Assembly (NCBI GenBank): GCA_004380135.1
Contig: QXCR01000100.1
Location: 1 to 64,000, forward strand
Length of the DNA stretch: 64,000 bases
DNA from: Stemphylium vesicarium
Lineage: Eukaryota; Ascomycota; Dothideomycetes; Pleosporales; Pleosporaceae
Direction of reading: 5' to 3'
The notes under the pieces are model-generated. The model saw only the letters and a list, made by a program, of their open reading frames with translations, was not told the origin of the DNA and made no database searches. The position numbers and the translations under genes were made by a program. Position 1 is the first letter of the stretch. Each line of letters starts with the position of its first letter. Below are positions 20,010-32,304 of the stretch, in pieces.

Positions 20010-21759
20010 ATGGCGCAACGCGGTGAAGCCGCGGACTACTACACGGGCGGCGCTCCACCCCAGCAACCCCAGGGCGCATACCACCAGGGTCAGTCTTACG
20101 GACAACAGGAGCCTCCCCAGTACGATCAGAACTACGCGCCCCCACCTCAAGGTCCGCCGCCGATGCAGCAGCAGAATGGTTATGGCGACAACAAGCAGAG
20201 CTTCGAGCAGACCTTTAAGCTCGACAAGCCAAAGTACAATGACTGGTGGGCTGGTCTGCTCTTTATCGCCGTATTCCTAGGATACGTCGCCGTGAGCGCA
20301 ATCTCGATCCGAGGATACTGTAAGATACTCAGACTCGCAAGACGCGATTGCGCATTGGAGACCGAATGCTAACAATTGGTGCAGCGCAAACCAACAGCGG
20401 AGGCATCTACGGCAACGATACGAACGATTTCGCTCTCAACTCGAACACCATCATCCTCTTTGCATTCGTGCTTGGCATGGCTACCGTCTTCAGCTACGCG
20501 TACATTTGGACTGCGCGCAAGTTTACGAAGCAGTTCATTTGGATCACCGGTATCCTCAACATCGTCTTCGGCTTCGTGACGGCGATTTACATGCTTTCGA
20601 GGAAATACTGGTCCGGAGGCATCGTCTTCTTGATCTTCAGCATCTTCTACGTGATTTGCTTCATCAGCTGGATCCCTAGAATCCCGTTCAGCGTCCTTAT
20701 GCTGCAGACGGCCATTGACGTGTCGAAGAAGTACGGACATACCTACCTTGTGTCCCTGGGAGGAGGTCTTCTTGCGGCTGCATTGGGTGCTTGGTACTCT
20801 GTTACGCTGGTCTCGATCTACGTCCAGTATACGCCGAATGGAGCCAATTCCAATTGCAGAAATGGTGTTGGTGATTGCGGTAACGGCAAGGTCATTGGAC
20901 TGCTCGTCTTTGTCACGTTTGCCATGTACTGGATCTCCGAGTAAGTCCCGTTATTCTTGTTCGGTCGCGCGTCGCTAACAGCAGGATAGATGGCTCAAGA
21001 ACACGATCCATGTGACCATCTCTGGTGTGTACGGCTCTTGGTTCTTCGCACCCAACGCTATGCCCAAGGGCGCGACTCGTGGTGCATTCAAGCGTGCCAT
21101 GACGTACAGCTTCGGCAGTATCAGTCTGGGAAGCTTGCTCGTCGCCATCATCCAGTTTCTTCGCCAGATTTGCTCGGCTGCTCAGCGCAATGCAGCAGGC
21201 GACGGCAACATGGTCGGTGCCGCTCTGTTCTGCGTGCTTGGATGCCTCATCGGAATCTTGAACTGGGCAGTCGAGTTCCTGAACAGATACGCGTTCAGCT
21301 ACATTGCGCTCTACGGAAAGAGCTATATTGCTGCCGCAAAGGATACGTGGAAGATGATCAAGGACCGCGGTATCGATGCGCTGGTCAACGAGTGCTTGAT
21401 CGGACCGGTGCTTTCCATGGGTGCGACTTTCATCGCGTATGCTTGCGCGCTATTGGCCTACCTTTACCTCATCTTCACATCGCCCGACTACAACAGCGAT
21501 GGTGGCTATACCCCAGTTGTCGTGGCGTTTGCTTTTGTGATCGGTCTGCAAATCTGTAAGTTGGTTGGAATTGCACTAGTTGAAAGGCGTGTACTGACTC
21601 GACGCAGGCAAAATCTTCACGACGCCTTTGAGCAGTGGAATCGACACCATCTTTGTCGCGATGGCGTGGGACCCCGAGGTTCTTATGCGCGAGCATCCCG
21701 ATCTCTACCACCGCATGGTGGCTGTCTACCCCCACGTGCAGCAAGCTATCCACGCATAA
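20010..21759 (+). CDS. PNS1: PNS1-type choline-transporter-like protein
   Basis: Four exons: 20010-20319, 20385-20940, 20990-21555 and 21608-21759 (527 aa). A Gln/Pro/Tyr-rich cytosolic N terminus of about 70 residues is followed by about ten membrane segments. Diagnostic CTL-family features include FKLDKPKYNDWWAGLLF before TM1, the small-residue block VYGSWFFAPNAMP, and SFGSISLGSLLVAIIQFLRQ, RYAFSYIALYGKSYIAAAKD and DTIFVAMAWDPEVL near the C terminus. Yeast Pns1 is a plasma membrane protein of uncertain substrate; choline transport has not been shown for it. Confidence 0.92.
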
Positions 21760-22726
21760 GTCGGAGCTGTGCACGGATCCGGCACTTCCGTCACTATCGG
21801 AACTTTTTAAAATCTTTATAATCACGAGATACCCACTTCCATCGATCACGATCTTTGATTGCACAGTTTTCACGATACTCGTTGCCATGGCGGGGCCCCC
21901 TGACGGAGAACATGGACCGACTGGCTTGGCGCAACTAAAGACGGGAGAACGAACCGATCGCTCCACTTGGACCTGCTTCCTGCTATGACGTATGCCGTTC
22001 CCCCCCTCGTTGCACACCCAAAAGTCCGATCGAGGCGGAGCACATTGTTGAGAATTGCATGATTTCGCGCCGCATCCACGGCCGAGAAGAAGCCGCTTGC
22101 TGGCATAATGAGATTTTACGGCTGTGTGAGTGTATACAACTGAGGTATTAATATATTGTTTTTCGACATGTCACCTCTGCATTTTCGATAGTCTACCGTC
22201 CCGACACCACACCAATCTCCCGCGCTTTCCTTGACTACTTTGCAAGACACGGCGGTTCGTTCCTGCCACCACAAGGCTTTAGCGGCCCAATCGGGTGTCC
22301 ACAGCAAACGTCACCGCCTTGCGGGGTCCTCGCAGCCCTGGCCAACTCCGCCAACGCGCCCCCAACATAAACAACCACTCACTCCCCCTCCTTTCCTCTC
22401 TCACTAGATACTACTGCACCTTCTACCTCTCTCACACCGCCCAGACATAGAACCTTCTGGCCAAGTAAGTCTCTCACCTACTGCATGCTTTGCCCTCACT
22501 GTTGCGTCCAAGACGGCCTTGGCTCCTGCTACAAATACCCCACCAACGCGCCTCCCTCCCTTGCCAACATCAAAACAAACTCCCTTTTTCTGCTCCACCC
22601 CGCTTCTCACTCAATTCTCATCCCTCACTCTCAAGTCTGAATAGACTCAATTAACACTCAGTCCCCAGTAATACATACTCGACCCTCCTCTACCCCACAA
22701 CCACGTACCCTCACACCCCACACATC
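21760..22726. promoter_or_regulatory. Upstream region of the mannitol-1-phosphate dehydrogenase gene
   Basis: 970 bases. The last 350 are strongly C/T-rich, as in promoters of highly expressed fungal genes. A GTAAGT at 22465 with a possible acceptor at 22661 or 22667 may mark a 5' UTR intron. Confidence 0.4.
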
Positions 22727-23899
22727 ATGTCCTATGATAAGAAGGCAGTTCACTTTGGCGGTGGTAACATCGGCCGTGGCTTCGTTGCCGAGTTCCTCCA
22801 CAACTCTGGCTACGAGGTCGTCTTCGTCGATGTCATGGACAGCATCATCGAGTCTCTCCAAAAGACACCCTCATACACTGTCACTGAGATTGGTGACGAT
22901 GGCGAGCGCAAGTTCACCATCGACCACTACCGCGCCATCAACTCCAAGCATGAGATGGACAAGGTTGTTGACGAGATTGCCTCTGCCGATGTCGTCACCT
23001 GCGCTGTCGGCCCCAACATCCTCAAGTTCGTCGCTGAGCCCGTTGCCAAGGCCATCGAGAAGCGAACACTCGACTACCCACTCGCTGTCATTGCCTGCGA
23101 GAACGCCATCAACGCCACAACTACATGGAGGGGATTCATCGAGGGCAAGCTGAGCGACGAGACCAAGAAGAACATCGACACCAAGGCTCGCTTCGCCAAC
23201 TCGGCTATCGACCGCATCGTTCCTCAACAGCCAGAGAACATTGGTCTCAGCGTTGTCATTGAGAAGTTCCACGAGTGGTGTGTTGAGCAGAAGCCTTTCG
23301 AGAACGGCGGCAAGAAGCCGGATGTTAAGGGCATTCACTACGTCGACGACCTTGAGCCATACATTGAGCGTAAGCTCTTCACCGTCAACACCTCGCACGC
23401 CACTGCCGCCTACTACGGCCACCAGAACAAGGTCAGCTACATTCACGAAGTCCTCCAGGACAAGAAGCTCCATGACACAGTCCGCGACGCTGTCAAGGAG
23501 ACTGCTCATTTGATCGTCACCAAGCACGGCGTCAGCACCTCAGAGCAAAACGACTATGTTGAGCAAATCATCAAGCGTATCTCCAACCCCGTCCTCAAGG
23601 ACAACGTCGAGCGTGTCGGACGTGCTCCTCTCCGCAAGCTCTCACGCAAGGAGCGCTTCATCGGCCCCGCCGCTCAGCTGGCTGAGAAGGGCGAGAAGGT
23701 CGATGCCCTCCTCGGCGCCGTCGAGCAGGCTTACCGCTTCCAGAACGTCGAGGGTGACGAGGAGTCTGTCGAGCTGGCCAAGATCCTCAAGGAGAACTCT
23801 CCCGAAGACGTCGTCACCAAGGTGAACGGTGTCAACAAGGGCGAGCCGCTCTTTGACCGCCTTGTCGCGATCGTCAAGAAGGTACAGGGTAGCAGCTGA
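22727..23899 (+). CDS. mpdA: Mannitol-1-phosphate 5-dehydrogenase
   Basis: Single-exon, 390 aa. It reversibly reduces fructose 6-phosphate to mannitol 1-phosphate with NADH in the cytosol, the entry step of fungal mannitol synthesis. The NAD-binding loop is seen at residues 7-18 (HFGGGNIGRGFV), followed by VVFVDVMDSIIESL. The catalytic-domain signature KLFTVNTSHATAAYYG lies in the second half, with TYPE-specific features such as AVIACENAINATT. Length matches the family (about 388-390). Codons are overwhelmingly C-ending throughout, which suggests high expression. The leader is C/T-rich. Confidence 0.95.
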   Translation: MSYDKKAVHFGGGNIGRGFVAEFLHNSGYEVVFVDVMDSIIESLQKTPSYTVTEIGDDGERKFTIDHYRAINSKHEMDKVVDEIASADVVTCAVGPNILKFVAEPVAKAIEKRTLDYPLAVIACENAINATTTWRGFIEGKLSDETKKNIDTKARFANSAIDRIVPQQPENIGLSVVIEKFHEWCVEQKPFENGGKKPDVKGIHYVDDLEPYIERKLFTVNTSHATAAYYGHQNKVSYIHEVLQDKKLHDTVRDAVKETAHLIVTKHGVSTSEQNDYVEQIIKRISNPVLKDNVERVGRAPLRKLSRKERFIGPAAQLAEKGEKVDALLGAVEQAYRFQNVEGDEESVELAKILKENSPEDVVTKVNGVNKGEPLFDRLVAIVKKVQGSS

Positions 23900-26098
23900 A
23901 TAACCGCCGGTAAACTCTAGGTAGTGACTTAGACCTGCGGCTGGTTGGAGGAGTCGGGAGTATGAGGATAACATGGTAAATATATGGGTGGAAGGATCAA
24001 AAGCGCCTTGAGCGATGGCTTCATTTGGCGGACTTTTTATGAACCAAAGACATTGACTGGGATCAGTGTCCTACTTAATGAGAATGAGTCATGAATCATG
24101 AAATATACCCTCTCATCTACACTCTTGTCTTTTTAACATGCTTGTGATTGTTGTCCTATTTTGATCTTTCGTGATATTCTTTACTCTATCCACACCATAT
24201 TTTACCGATTCGCAACGTGGTGGCTTGTGGTTGTTCACTGACAGCTTCAAAGTTCGTTTGCATGGGATACTCGAGGTCATTGCTGGGGATCGCTGATACG
24301 CTCCGATACGTTGACTCTTCGGTGTCCGTGCGCGTCGAGTAAGTATATCAGCCTCCCTCTACTTCTCTGTTTTCTTCTTCTTCTTCCATCGTTCTACCAA
24401 AAGATTGTACAAAATCCTAAAAAGAAATGAAGAAAGCGAAGCGAAAATTTGCAATGTTGTGTTGCGTGGTCGACTTTCAAAAAGATACAAATGCTCGTGT
24501 ATGAGGAGAAGCGAGGACGTATCCAATGGACTCAAAGAACACGAACAAACGCGCATGTGCATCGTGGAAGATTCAGCTTAAAACATGAAAGAAGCCACAA
24601 AGGGTGGGGTGCGGCGGTTCGCAGACAGACTGGAGGGGTACATAAGCCCCCTCGTCTTTACGTCCATTGACACTTTCTCCGCATTACTCTTCTTTCCCAC
24701 GAAACTGATATGGGGATGAAAATCATGGGAACCACGACTTATGCTGCGCCCCTGTCGGAACGAAAAATCGCAAATTGTGGAGGGCATGAGATTCGGCGAG
24801 CGCCTGCCACGAAAAAAAAAGAACATGAACACAATTGGCGCATGTGAGCTGGTATGAATATCCAGTTCCTTACTGCATTGGGACTCTTCATTTGCTACAC
24901 CCCTTCTTATTTCTGTTGTTTTGAAAGTTATGGGGAAGGGATTATGTCTCTGGTCCCTGGCTTCTGGTTTTACTTCGTAAATTGTGTATCAAAACCCACC
25001 GGGCAGCATGTGATGGCTACGGTGTGCTGTACTGTGATCGACTACGCGAAAGACGCGAAAGCGAGGGCGGATGTGGCTGTATTTCGTTTTGGAAGAAGAC
25101 TATCGCTTTCACATGTGTTTGGTCCGCCGTTTTGCTGCTCGGGGGGAACGATGGACCCAACGAGTTTTGTCATATTGTGTGAGAGAAGAGAGCGACGCTA
25201 GACGTGCGAGAGGGAGGGGGATACAGTCTCGCTCACCCGCCGGTCTTGCTGCTTCTTTTTCTTTACTTTAATTCCAGTGGTGGGGAACGGAAAGAAAGAC
25301 CGACGACAAAGAACTGATGGAGTCTCGATATGCTGCAACCGAAAAATTACCATGCTGAGCTCATGTCCTGCGCGTGTAAAAGAACAACACTCCATAGATA
25401 CATGTCAAAAAGATGCGCTTGCCACAGAAATGGGCGTGTGCAGCAGAAAAGACGATCCACATCTGCTATGTCGTCTTTTGGAACTGCGCTCTATCGTCGG
25501 CGTTATGCGCGACACGGAGCAAGATGGGATGATGGCATGAGGGGGTATATAAACCTCTCACGTTCCCTGTGTTTCTTTCTCTTACAACTATTCTATTCCT
25601 AAAGTTGCAATATCCAAAAGAAAGACAACAAACGCAATGTTGTCCTGCTGTTTTATATCAAAAGGACGGTTAGATACGTTCATGAGGTGGTGTAGGACTA
25701 TCCAAATCAGCATCCATCAGCAGAGATGAGTGGGGGAAGATCTGGGGCGTGTGTTCATGGGATGCAATGACGTTTTGAAAGATACCAGAACACACGTCAT
25801 GGAGTGAGAAGGGGTGAAGGGTCGGATGTGTACACTGTTATCCGGGCCTGCTCTTTCTCACCGCATTTGTCCCCCAAGAACATTGGCTTTAGGGAAGAAA
25901 GGAAAGATAGCGCCTCATCCACATAGTCCGATTATCTTTTCCTTTCGCGCACTAAAGAGTGCTGATTTGAATGGGGCAGTCAGCGGCTATTCTGCGAGCC
26001 TAAAAAAAGCTCCATGTACTCCAAAGAAACCCTCTCTCAGCCCATCTTTCGCGCGATTCAATTCGTAGCACATGCCGTATAGCCTCCTACCCACCATC
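23900..26098. other. Gene-poor interval with TATA-like elements
   Basis: 2.2 kb with no credible coding frame. Two T/A-rich elements flanked by G and C runs stand out, near 24632 (GGGGTACATAAGCCCC) and 25541 (GGGGGTATATAAACCTC). C/T-rich tracts follow the second, where a 26-codon frame starts at ATG 25637. They might drive non-coding or very short transcripts, but the sequence alone does not show this. Confidence 0.35.
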
Positions 26099-26631
26099 TC
26101 ATAAGCTCTTCCCATCAACATATCTCCGTTGAAGCGTCTTAACATCGACATCACAAAACATGCGAACCTGCCACTCCATTAGCAAGCACTCCCTAACCCC
26201 GAATCCCTTCCCCTCAACAGCATCAAAGGAAAAAACCTACATTCAGCGCCTTAACCCCCTCATAAAACCCCTTCTCCACACTCTCAGCCATCAAACTACT
26301 TCCGCACCTGCCGCAAAAGTAATGCAGCACTCTCTGTTTCCCAAAACTATACTTTTCTACTATATTGCTGTTGAGACCGCCGTCGGGTTCGAATTCGATA
26401 CAGCTGTTCTGCACATATACGTTAAGTGAGCCGTTGCGGGCGCAGATGCTGCAGTTGCATTCTACGACCCAGGAGGAAGGATCGGAGAGGCCGGGGGAGA
26501 GGGTGACGGTATAGCGGATGAGGGTGCAGTGGCAGGAGGCTTGATACTGAGGGATTAACTGTTAGTAGGGAGGAAATGGGATGGCGTTGGGGAGAGTGGT
26601 TTACCCTTTCGCTTGTTTGGGTGGGGGACAT
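26099..26631 (-). CDS. GFA (CENP-V/formaldehyde-activating) domain protein
   Basis: Three minus-strand exons: 26631-26605 (MSPTQTSER), 26546-26241 and 26167-26099, giving 133 aa. Zinc ligands of the Mss4-like GFA fold are visible: CHC at about residues 14-16, CNCSIC at about 42-47, and FCGRCGS near 84-90. The last exon gives the typical ending ALNVRMFCDVDVKTL. Members include glutathione-dependent formaldehyde-activating-like proteins of mostly unknown substrate. The last acceptor was chosen because it restores the ALNVR motif; the unspliced frame would end in a non-family tail. Early codons are C-ending, later ones G/T-ending. Confidence 0.8.
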
Positions 26632-29225
26632 GGCGTGGACGGGGGGATATTGGATGTTTGATGTTTGGCGATTGCTAAGATTGATGGCGATGGAGAAAGG
26701 GTGCAGCGGGAGGAAGTAAATGGGATACATTTGGCGGTTGCGATGGAAGCGTCTTTGGAAGACGCTTCTCTGATTTCGTTCAGTGAGATGGGTGATGAGT
26801 TTGGGGGTTCGAAGCTAGATGTAGATGTGAGCCAAGGAGTCAGGTTTTGCTGGATCGTAAGCGTCAAAGTATCATGGCCACTCAATTTCTTATGCCTTTG
26901 ATCGGCCAGCTGAGGTACCTGTTCAGAACTCAGCGCAATTGTCACCAGTGATCGTATGTCTCAGTCTTCTCCACCATACTGAAGCTTTGCTTTTGATGAC
27001 GGATGTCCAATTCTACCATTCGCCGAGTCAGTCAAATAGAATGTAACATTGACACTTGTGAAGCTACGGAGGGATTGCCAAGTATACGCCAGTCCACATT
27101 TCCGCGGGGGTATCCGGAGACAGCCCCAGCTGAAGCTCGACATTGACACTCTGTTTCAGAATGGCTGAGGGACACGGAAAGCGATTGGCGGGTACAGTAA
27201 CCGGGCTTGCGGGGCTTGCTCAAGTTTGTAGAATGCTCGTATTGCGAAGCGCGATCTCTGCCGCGTGGCGCTCTTCTATGGTTGGATACCGCTAGACGAC
27301 CGCAAAATCTCTCCAGGGACCTGAACACGTGCATACAGCTTTTAGAATGGCAGAAGCACGTACACGAATGTACTGCAGGTACGGATTGTTAGTGTCATCC
27401 ACAACTTCTGCGTACCCCGACAGAAGATTTCCTGACGCCGCAGCACACCACGCCGCCGTCAATTTTCAAGCTCTTTTTGCATTGGAATGATGTAGTAGCA
27501 ACCCCCGCGACGGGACGACGGAAGCGGGTGCTATATTAGGTTCCAGAACCCAGAGATCTGGTACAGCCTTACTGCCGTGAGGATAGCAATGGAAAGCTAG
27601 AATGCAAGAAGAAGCAGTGGAACAAAAGGTTCGTACTGATGGCGAGAGGCGCATTGCCTTTTTCACGTCTGCCTGGCAGTCATGATTCCGGTCAGTCAAT
27701 GCAGGAGAGCTGCTAGAGGCTCACGCTCTACACTGCATGTAGTATGGCGCGCAACCACGATTGCTCAGCTGGTCACCCTTTCAATATGCGCAGCTAGTAG
27801 TTGAGTAAACCAGCAAACCTTGCTCTCGCAAATTGCACATCTTGTGAGGATGCGCATGTCCGCTACTGTAGAGCGCCGCGGTCTGGCTTACGCACTGCTA
27901 GCATGGACGCGTCGTGATTACTCTACAATCCTCGTCATGAGAGGCGCATCAATCTAAGAACAAGGTCAGGCCTGGTCTGGACCTTCTCTTATCTCGAACA
28001 CCTGAACGGCAACAGCTTGCGGGAGGAGAGCGCTTTGGAAAGAACGAATATTGGTGAACTGATATTACGAGAGGAAATTTCTTGCACGCTGGCTTGGATC
28101 ATCGCAGGGCTGAATCATGGCGGTCGCGGGCTCGGGTAGGGAGAATCAAGGACCGCGGGTAAACTTAGATGATACTAATTCCACGCGCTATTCCGTATCA
28201 GATCGCCAAGCATCCGTATCCTCATTCCGCTAAGGCTCTCCGCCGTTGTCAAACACCAGAATCTTTTCAGGGGTCTCGGAGCGGCCGCACGAAGACCGGA
28301 GGCATCTGGGAGTGAGAGCATGAAGTTTCGCGGAAAGCTTTTTTTCCATCAGTAGTCGTATTCGTCCAGTTCCGGTGGGGTTTACTTGAGAGAAAGGGAT
28401 CGTGGCAGTGTTGCAGCAACGACCCACGGTTAAGCACTTTAACGCCATGGATGGCCGCATGCAGCTTTTAAAACCGCATGTCACAGGATTTGGCGTTAGC
28501 CAACCAGACATTGCGAGATTTAGGCAAGCAACTCTTCGTTGATCTATGTCCCTTTTTGTTTCAAGGCCTAGGCGTCCAACGACGTGAGATTGCAGATTGG
28601 CGTCAAATCACCCTGCGCTGCCTCTTCCCAAGAGCCATGGCTGTTGCTGCGGTTCCATGGCGTAAGCAAAGCCCCGATGGTAGACGTGTGCTGCACAAGG
28701 AAGCCAGCGCACGACACCACCGAGGGTGAAGACGAGAGCATCACCACGACGGTGTTTGAAGCCAACAGAAGACTGTAATGATGTTGCTGAAGAGTGCAAC
28801 CAAGAGACTTTGAGCCAGTACGCAGGTCCTTGCGCTAAGATCAAAAGGGTGGAGCATCGGATACGCAATACGCCGCTTGGGTTTCCCAGTGCAGGAAGTC
28901 AGACCTCCTTTGCCGGCTTGCACGCGACCCGCTGGCAGGCGTACACCGTAGGCCCGACTAAGCACCAGGTGAAGCATTCAGCCACGCTTCACGTCTCCAC
29001 TCGATCTGAGCCTTTCCCCTCTTTTGTTGCCCGTCACTCCTTTACCTGTGCTGTCCAAACATTCTTCGACCCCGACCGCCACGCGACACTCGACCGTCCC
29101 AGGGGTAACATACACTCGCCGACCGCCTTTGTTGGATCAGCCTCGCGCCAGGGCTTTTATGAGATAGCATCCGAAGACCCCATCTAAAGTACCAATACGA
29201 CGGCCTTGGGCGCACGCGACACAAC
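26632..29225. other. Gene-free interval
   Basis: 2.6 kb in which I see no gene, RNA gene, repeat array or transposon end. Scattered frames up to 150 codons have no family resemblance. The last few hundred bases, rich in C and T, should contain the promoter of the PAP2 gene. Confidence 0.4.
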
Positions 29226-30570
29226 ATGGCAAACACTACAGCCGCAGACAATGGCCAATGGAACAGCAAACCAGCCTGGAAGCTGCCAGGATGGTGCGAA
29301 CCAGTTGTACGTTCCCAGCAGCATGCACAACAGAGCCTCTGGAAGAAAATGCAGCATGCTAACATGGTCACACGAGTAGATGGTCGCCAGCATATTGTTC
29401 TTCGCCATGTTCATCACCCGCAAACGCAACTACAAGATATTTGGTCGCTCCGCGCAACGGCAGGGCTTCCTCGACAACACCCCGAACGAGTCGACAGACC
29501 GCCTCCTCCAACATTCCGACAGCGACAGCGAGTTCGACGAGATCTACGAGGCCAAGAACCCCAATGCGCCCAAAGTCCGCAGCATCGGCTGCTGGAAGGT
29601 CACAACGCCAAGCACCACGCGGTTTCGAAAGAATGTCCACAGTCGCATACTGCAGCGCTTCCCGTTCTTGATAGAAATGTTCTACTGGGTCATCAACTAT
29701 GCCTTCTACCGGATGACGGCGATTGCATCGGCTAAGCTCTTTGCCGGGCGCGGAATCTGGGATGTTGCGCAAGAACACGGAATTGCCGTCCTGGAGGCCG
29801 AGGAATTCGGCCTGCTGCGGTTTTTGTTTCCAGTGCGGGAGAGGGATGTGCAGCAATGGTTCATGCATGGACATCAGGATGCGCTCACAGTGCTGAACAA
29901 GTGCTATGCCCTGATCCACATTCCAGGAACTGTTGGGTAAGCTTACTTCCACCGTGTGTGAGAGGACGAACGCTAACATTCTGACAGCTTCATCTGCTGG
30001 TACTACTACGTAGCTCCCTCGTTCGACACGTTTGCCACCGCTCGCCGCACGCTGACCCTCACCAACTTCTGCGCTTTCATGACCTTTGTCGTATACCCAT
30101 GCATGCCACCACGACTACTGCCCACCGAGTACGGCTTCCTTGATACGGTCCGCCACGACGATGCCCAGAGTGTGTGGATGAGCGGCAAGTTTGTCAACCA
30201 GCTCGCCGCTATGCCTTCGATGCACTTTGGCTACGCCTTCTGCATCGGCATGACCATGATCTACCATTCCGGTCTCTTCCGCCGCACGCTGGAGCAGGGC
30301 GAGGTCCGCAAGAATGCATTCTGGAAGATCTTTTACCTGATGATTGGAATCGGCTACCCATCCTTCATCCTGACGGTCATTGTTGCTACTGCCAACCACT
30401 ACTTCATGGATGCGCTGGTGGCTACCTGCTTCGTTTTCATCTCGTTCCTGGCCAACAAGGCCTTCTACGTCTTCATCCCTCTCGAGGACCTTCTGCTATA
30501 CGTCATCCGGGCTGACAAGCCGGTGCCCACCACTGGTGACCGCTTCCACGAGAAGGGCGGTCGCTTGTAG
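29226..30570 (+). CDS. PAP2-superfamily membrane protein, inositolphosphotransferase-like
   Basis: Three exons: 29226-29306, 29380-29936 and 29988-30570 (406 aa). The first exon (27 codons, ending PGWCEPV) splices into a transmembrane segment MVASILFFAMFITRKRNYK. The PAP2 catalytic motifs are present: AAMPSMHFGYAF (the PSxH motif) and ATANHYFMDALVA (the HxxxD motif). Multiple membrane helices surround them. The family includes yeast Aur1/Ipt1-type sphingolipid head-group transferases and related fungal proteins of unknown substrate; the exact reaction cannot be assigned. An acidic loop (SDSDSEFDEIYEA) lies near residue 75. Membrane localisation is inferred. Confidence 0.8.
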
Positions 30571-31181
30571 TGTAGTCAACAATTACGCCTTGTACGCTTT
30601 CGCTTCATCTTGGCTATATACAGCCATCTTTATTACACATACGCGCAACTTTGCATTGCACGGAGCACGGCATCATGGACGGAGTTGGATAACGTAAAAA
30701 TGCACTTGTCGCGATTGGATTTTAAACAATATTGTTGGTTTGAGTACTTAGATCGATCAATCACATTCATACACATCGCCCTGCCTACTTTTTTGCATGT
30801 GCTTTTGCTTAGACCCCGTTTGTCCGTTTGGTACATGTAGAGCACAGTAGCCCTCGCCGACGGTCGGTGGTTCCTGCGTTAGCGCGTGCGCAACCGGTGA
30901 AGCTACCCCAAACACTCGGCCATCGCGTCCGAGCTCCCACGGCCTTCCAGCCATCTCCAACCACCATTCCGCACGCTGTAAGTCGATTGACCCGCTATAC
31001 GACATCTCGTCGCGTCATTTGCTATCATGAACCCACCAGACATGATTTCCCCGCGTTATTTATCCTACTTACTTTGCGCTGACTTCGACCCTTCGCGTAG
31101 CTATATACCTAAGTTTACTCGAAGCTCCATTCGCTTTCATACACTCTCGTTTCTTATCGCATACACATAATTACGGTCGCT
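30571..31181. other. Intergenic interval
   Basis: About 610 bases with the PAP2 3' UTR and the BTB gene promoter. Nothing else was recognised. Confidence 0.35.
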
Positions 31182-32304
31182 ATGGCGGATATCGAGCAAC
31201 AGAAGCCAATCGAGGGTACCCCGGTCGACGAAGTAGAGATGGGAAGTGGCGATGCGACGGGCGCGGGAGAGGAGACTCTCTTGCATGAGATTGAGCCTGA
31301 GACTCCCAAGCTCGTTCTTTTCGCGGAGTGAGTAGCGATTGGAACAACTTGCATGGACTTCGGGCTGGGAGACACGGAACTCTGGGTGGAAGAGAGCTCG
31401 CGCGCAATGTGATGCGCACGAGGACTGATAGTTTTGGTACTACAGAACTCCAGGAAGATGCACACAAGCAATCGTAAGAACTCATTGAGGCGGGGTTGTG
31501 CTACCCGACCTAGGAGAGCTTAGGAAGACTGGGAGGAATATACAGCTAACGTGCTGCCAGTCTGATAAAGAGCCCAATCGTCGAAGTTGTTGTTGGATCG
31601 GGAGAGTCGCGAACCACATACTCAGCACACGAGGCAGTCCTCCTCAAGTCACCGGAGATGGCTAAACAGATTGAGAACTTTGCGCCAGGAGGGGTATGAC
31701 ACGCCCATTATCAGTCAACAGTGCCCTGTTCGCTGACAATTTCCAGCCTCGCCAAATCGTCTACGCGGACTGCGATGCGGACGCCATGGGCTCAGTCATC
31801 GAATACCTCTACACGGGCGAATACTTTCCCAAGAAGACTTCTACCGCACGCGATGCTTCTCTTGAGAAGGATCCCCACCAGCCCTCCACTGACAACGAAG
31901 GCCTCGGTCTCCTTGTCCACGCACGCATATACACGCTCGCCGATCGCCTGCAACTCCTAGAGCTCAAGTCTCTGGCACACTCCAAGATTCATCGCACAGC
32001 CTCGACCGCAAAGGGCGAACTCGCATACGCGCGCTACGTATACAAGGAGTCCAACCCCGAAGATGCCACAATCCGGAGGCCCATTGCTGCTTTCTGGGCT
32101 ACTCGCAGCTTCAGCTTGCGCCATGACGCAGAGCCCGAATTCAAGGCCATGTGTCTCGAGTTCCCACAATTCTCGTACGATGTGTTGCAGCTGGTACTGG
32201 ACCAGCAAGAGAAGAAGCGTGGTGGAGATGATGGGCCAACTCGGAGCGGGCCGAGTGTGATTCCTGGAAGCACGAGGAAGAGGGCTAGAGTGAGTCAGGT
32301 GTAG
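31182..32304 (+). CDS. BTB/POZ domain protein
   Basis: Three exons: 31182-31327, 31561-31693 and 31747-32304 (278 aa). The BTB/POZ domain starts at about residue 50 (IVEVVVGSGESRTTYSAHEA, VLLKSPEMAKQIENF) and continues with CDADAMGSVIEYLYTGEYFP and HARIYTLADRLQLLELKSLA. The N terminus is acidic and the C terminus basic (GSTRKRARVSQV), a possible nuclear signal. Fungal BTB-only proteins commonly act as adaptors, some with Cul3; the partner is unknown. The first intron is long (233 nt) for this window and its acceptor GCTGCCAG was chosen to restore frame; an alternative acceptor cannot be excluded. Confidence 0.8.

Noticed and set aside
18380..23899. Possible secondary-metabolite cluster around the PaxB-like protein
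   Set aside because: No backbone enzyme, prenyltransferase, P450 or regulator is present; the neighbours are PNS1 and mannitol metabolism.
26380..26400. Box-B-like sequence GGTTCGAATTC suggesting another tRNA
   Set aside because: It lies inside the GFA coding exon and no acceptor, D or anticodon stem surrounds it.
28726..29187. 153-codon open frame upstream of the PAP2 gene
   Set aside because: Composition and order look random, and it ends just before the PAP2 leader; no domain was recognised.
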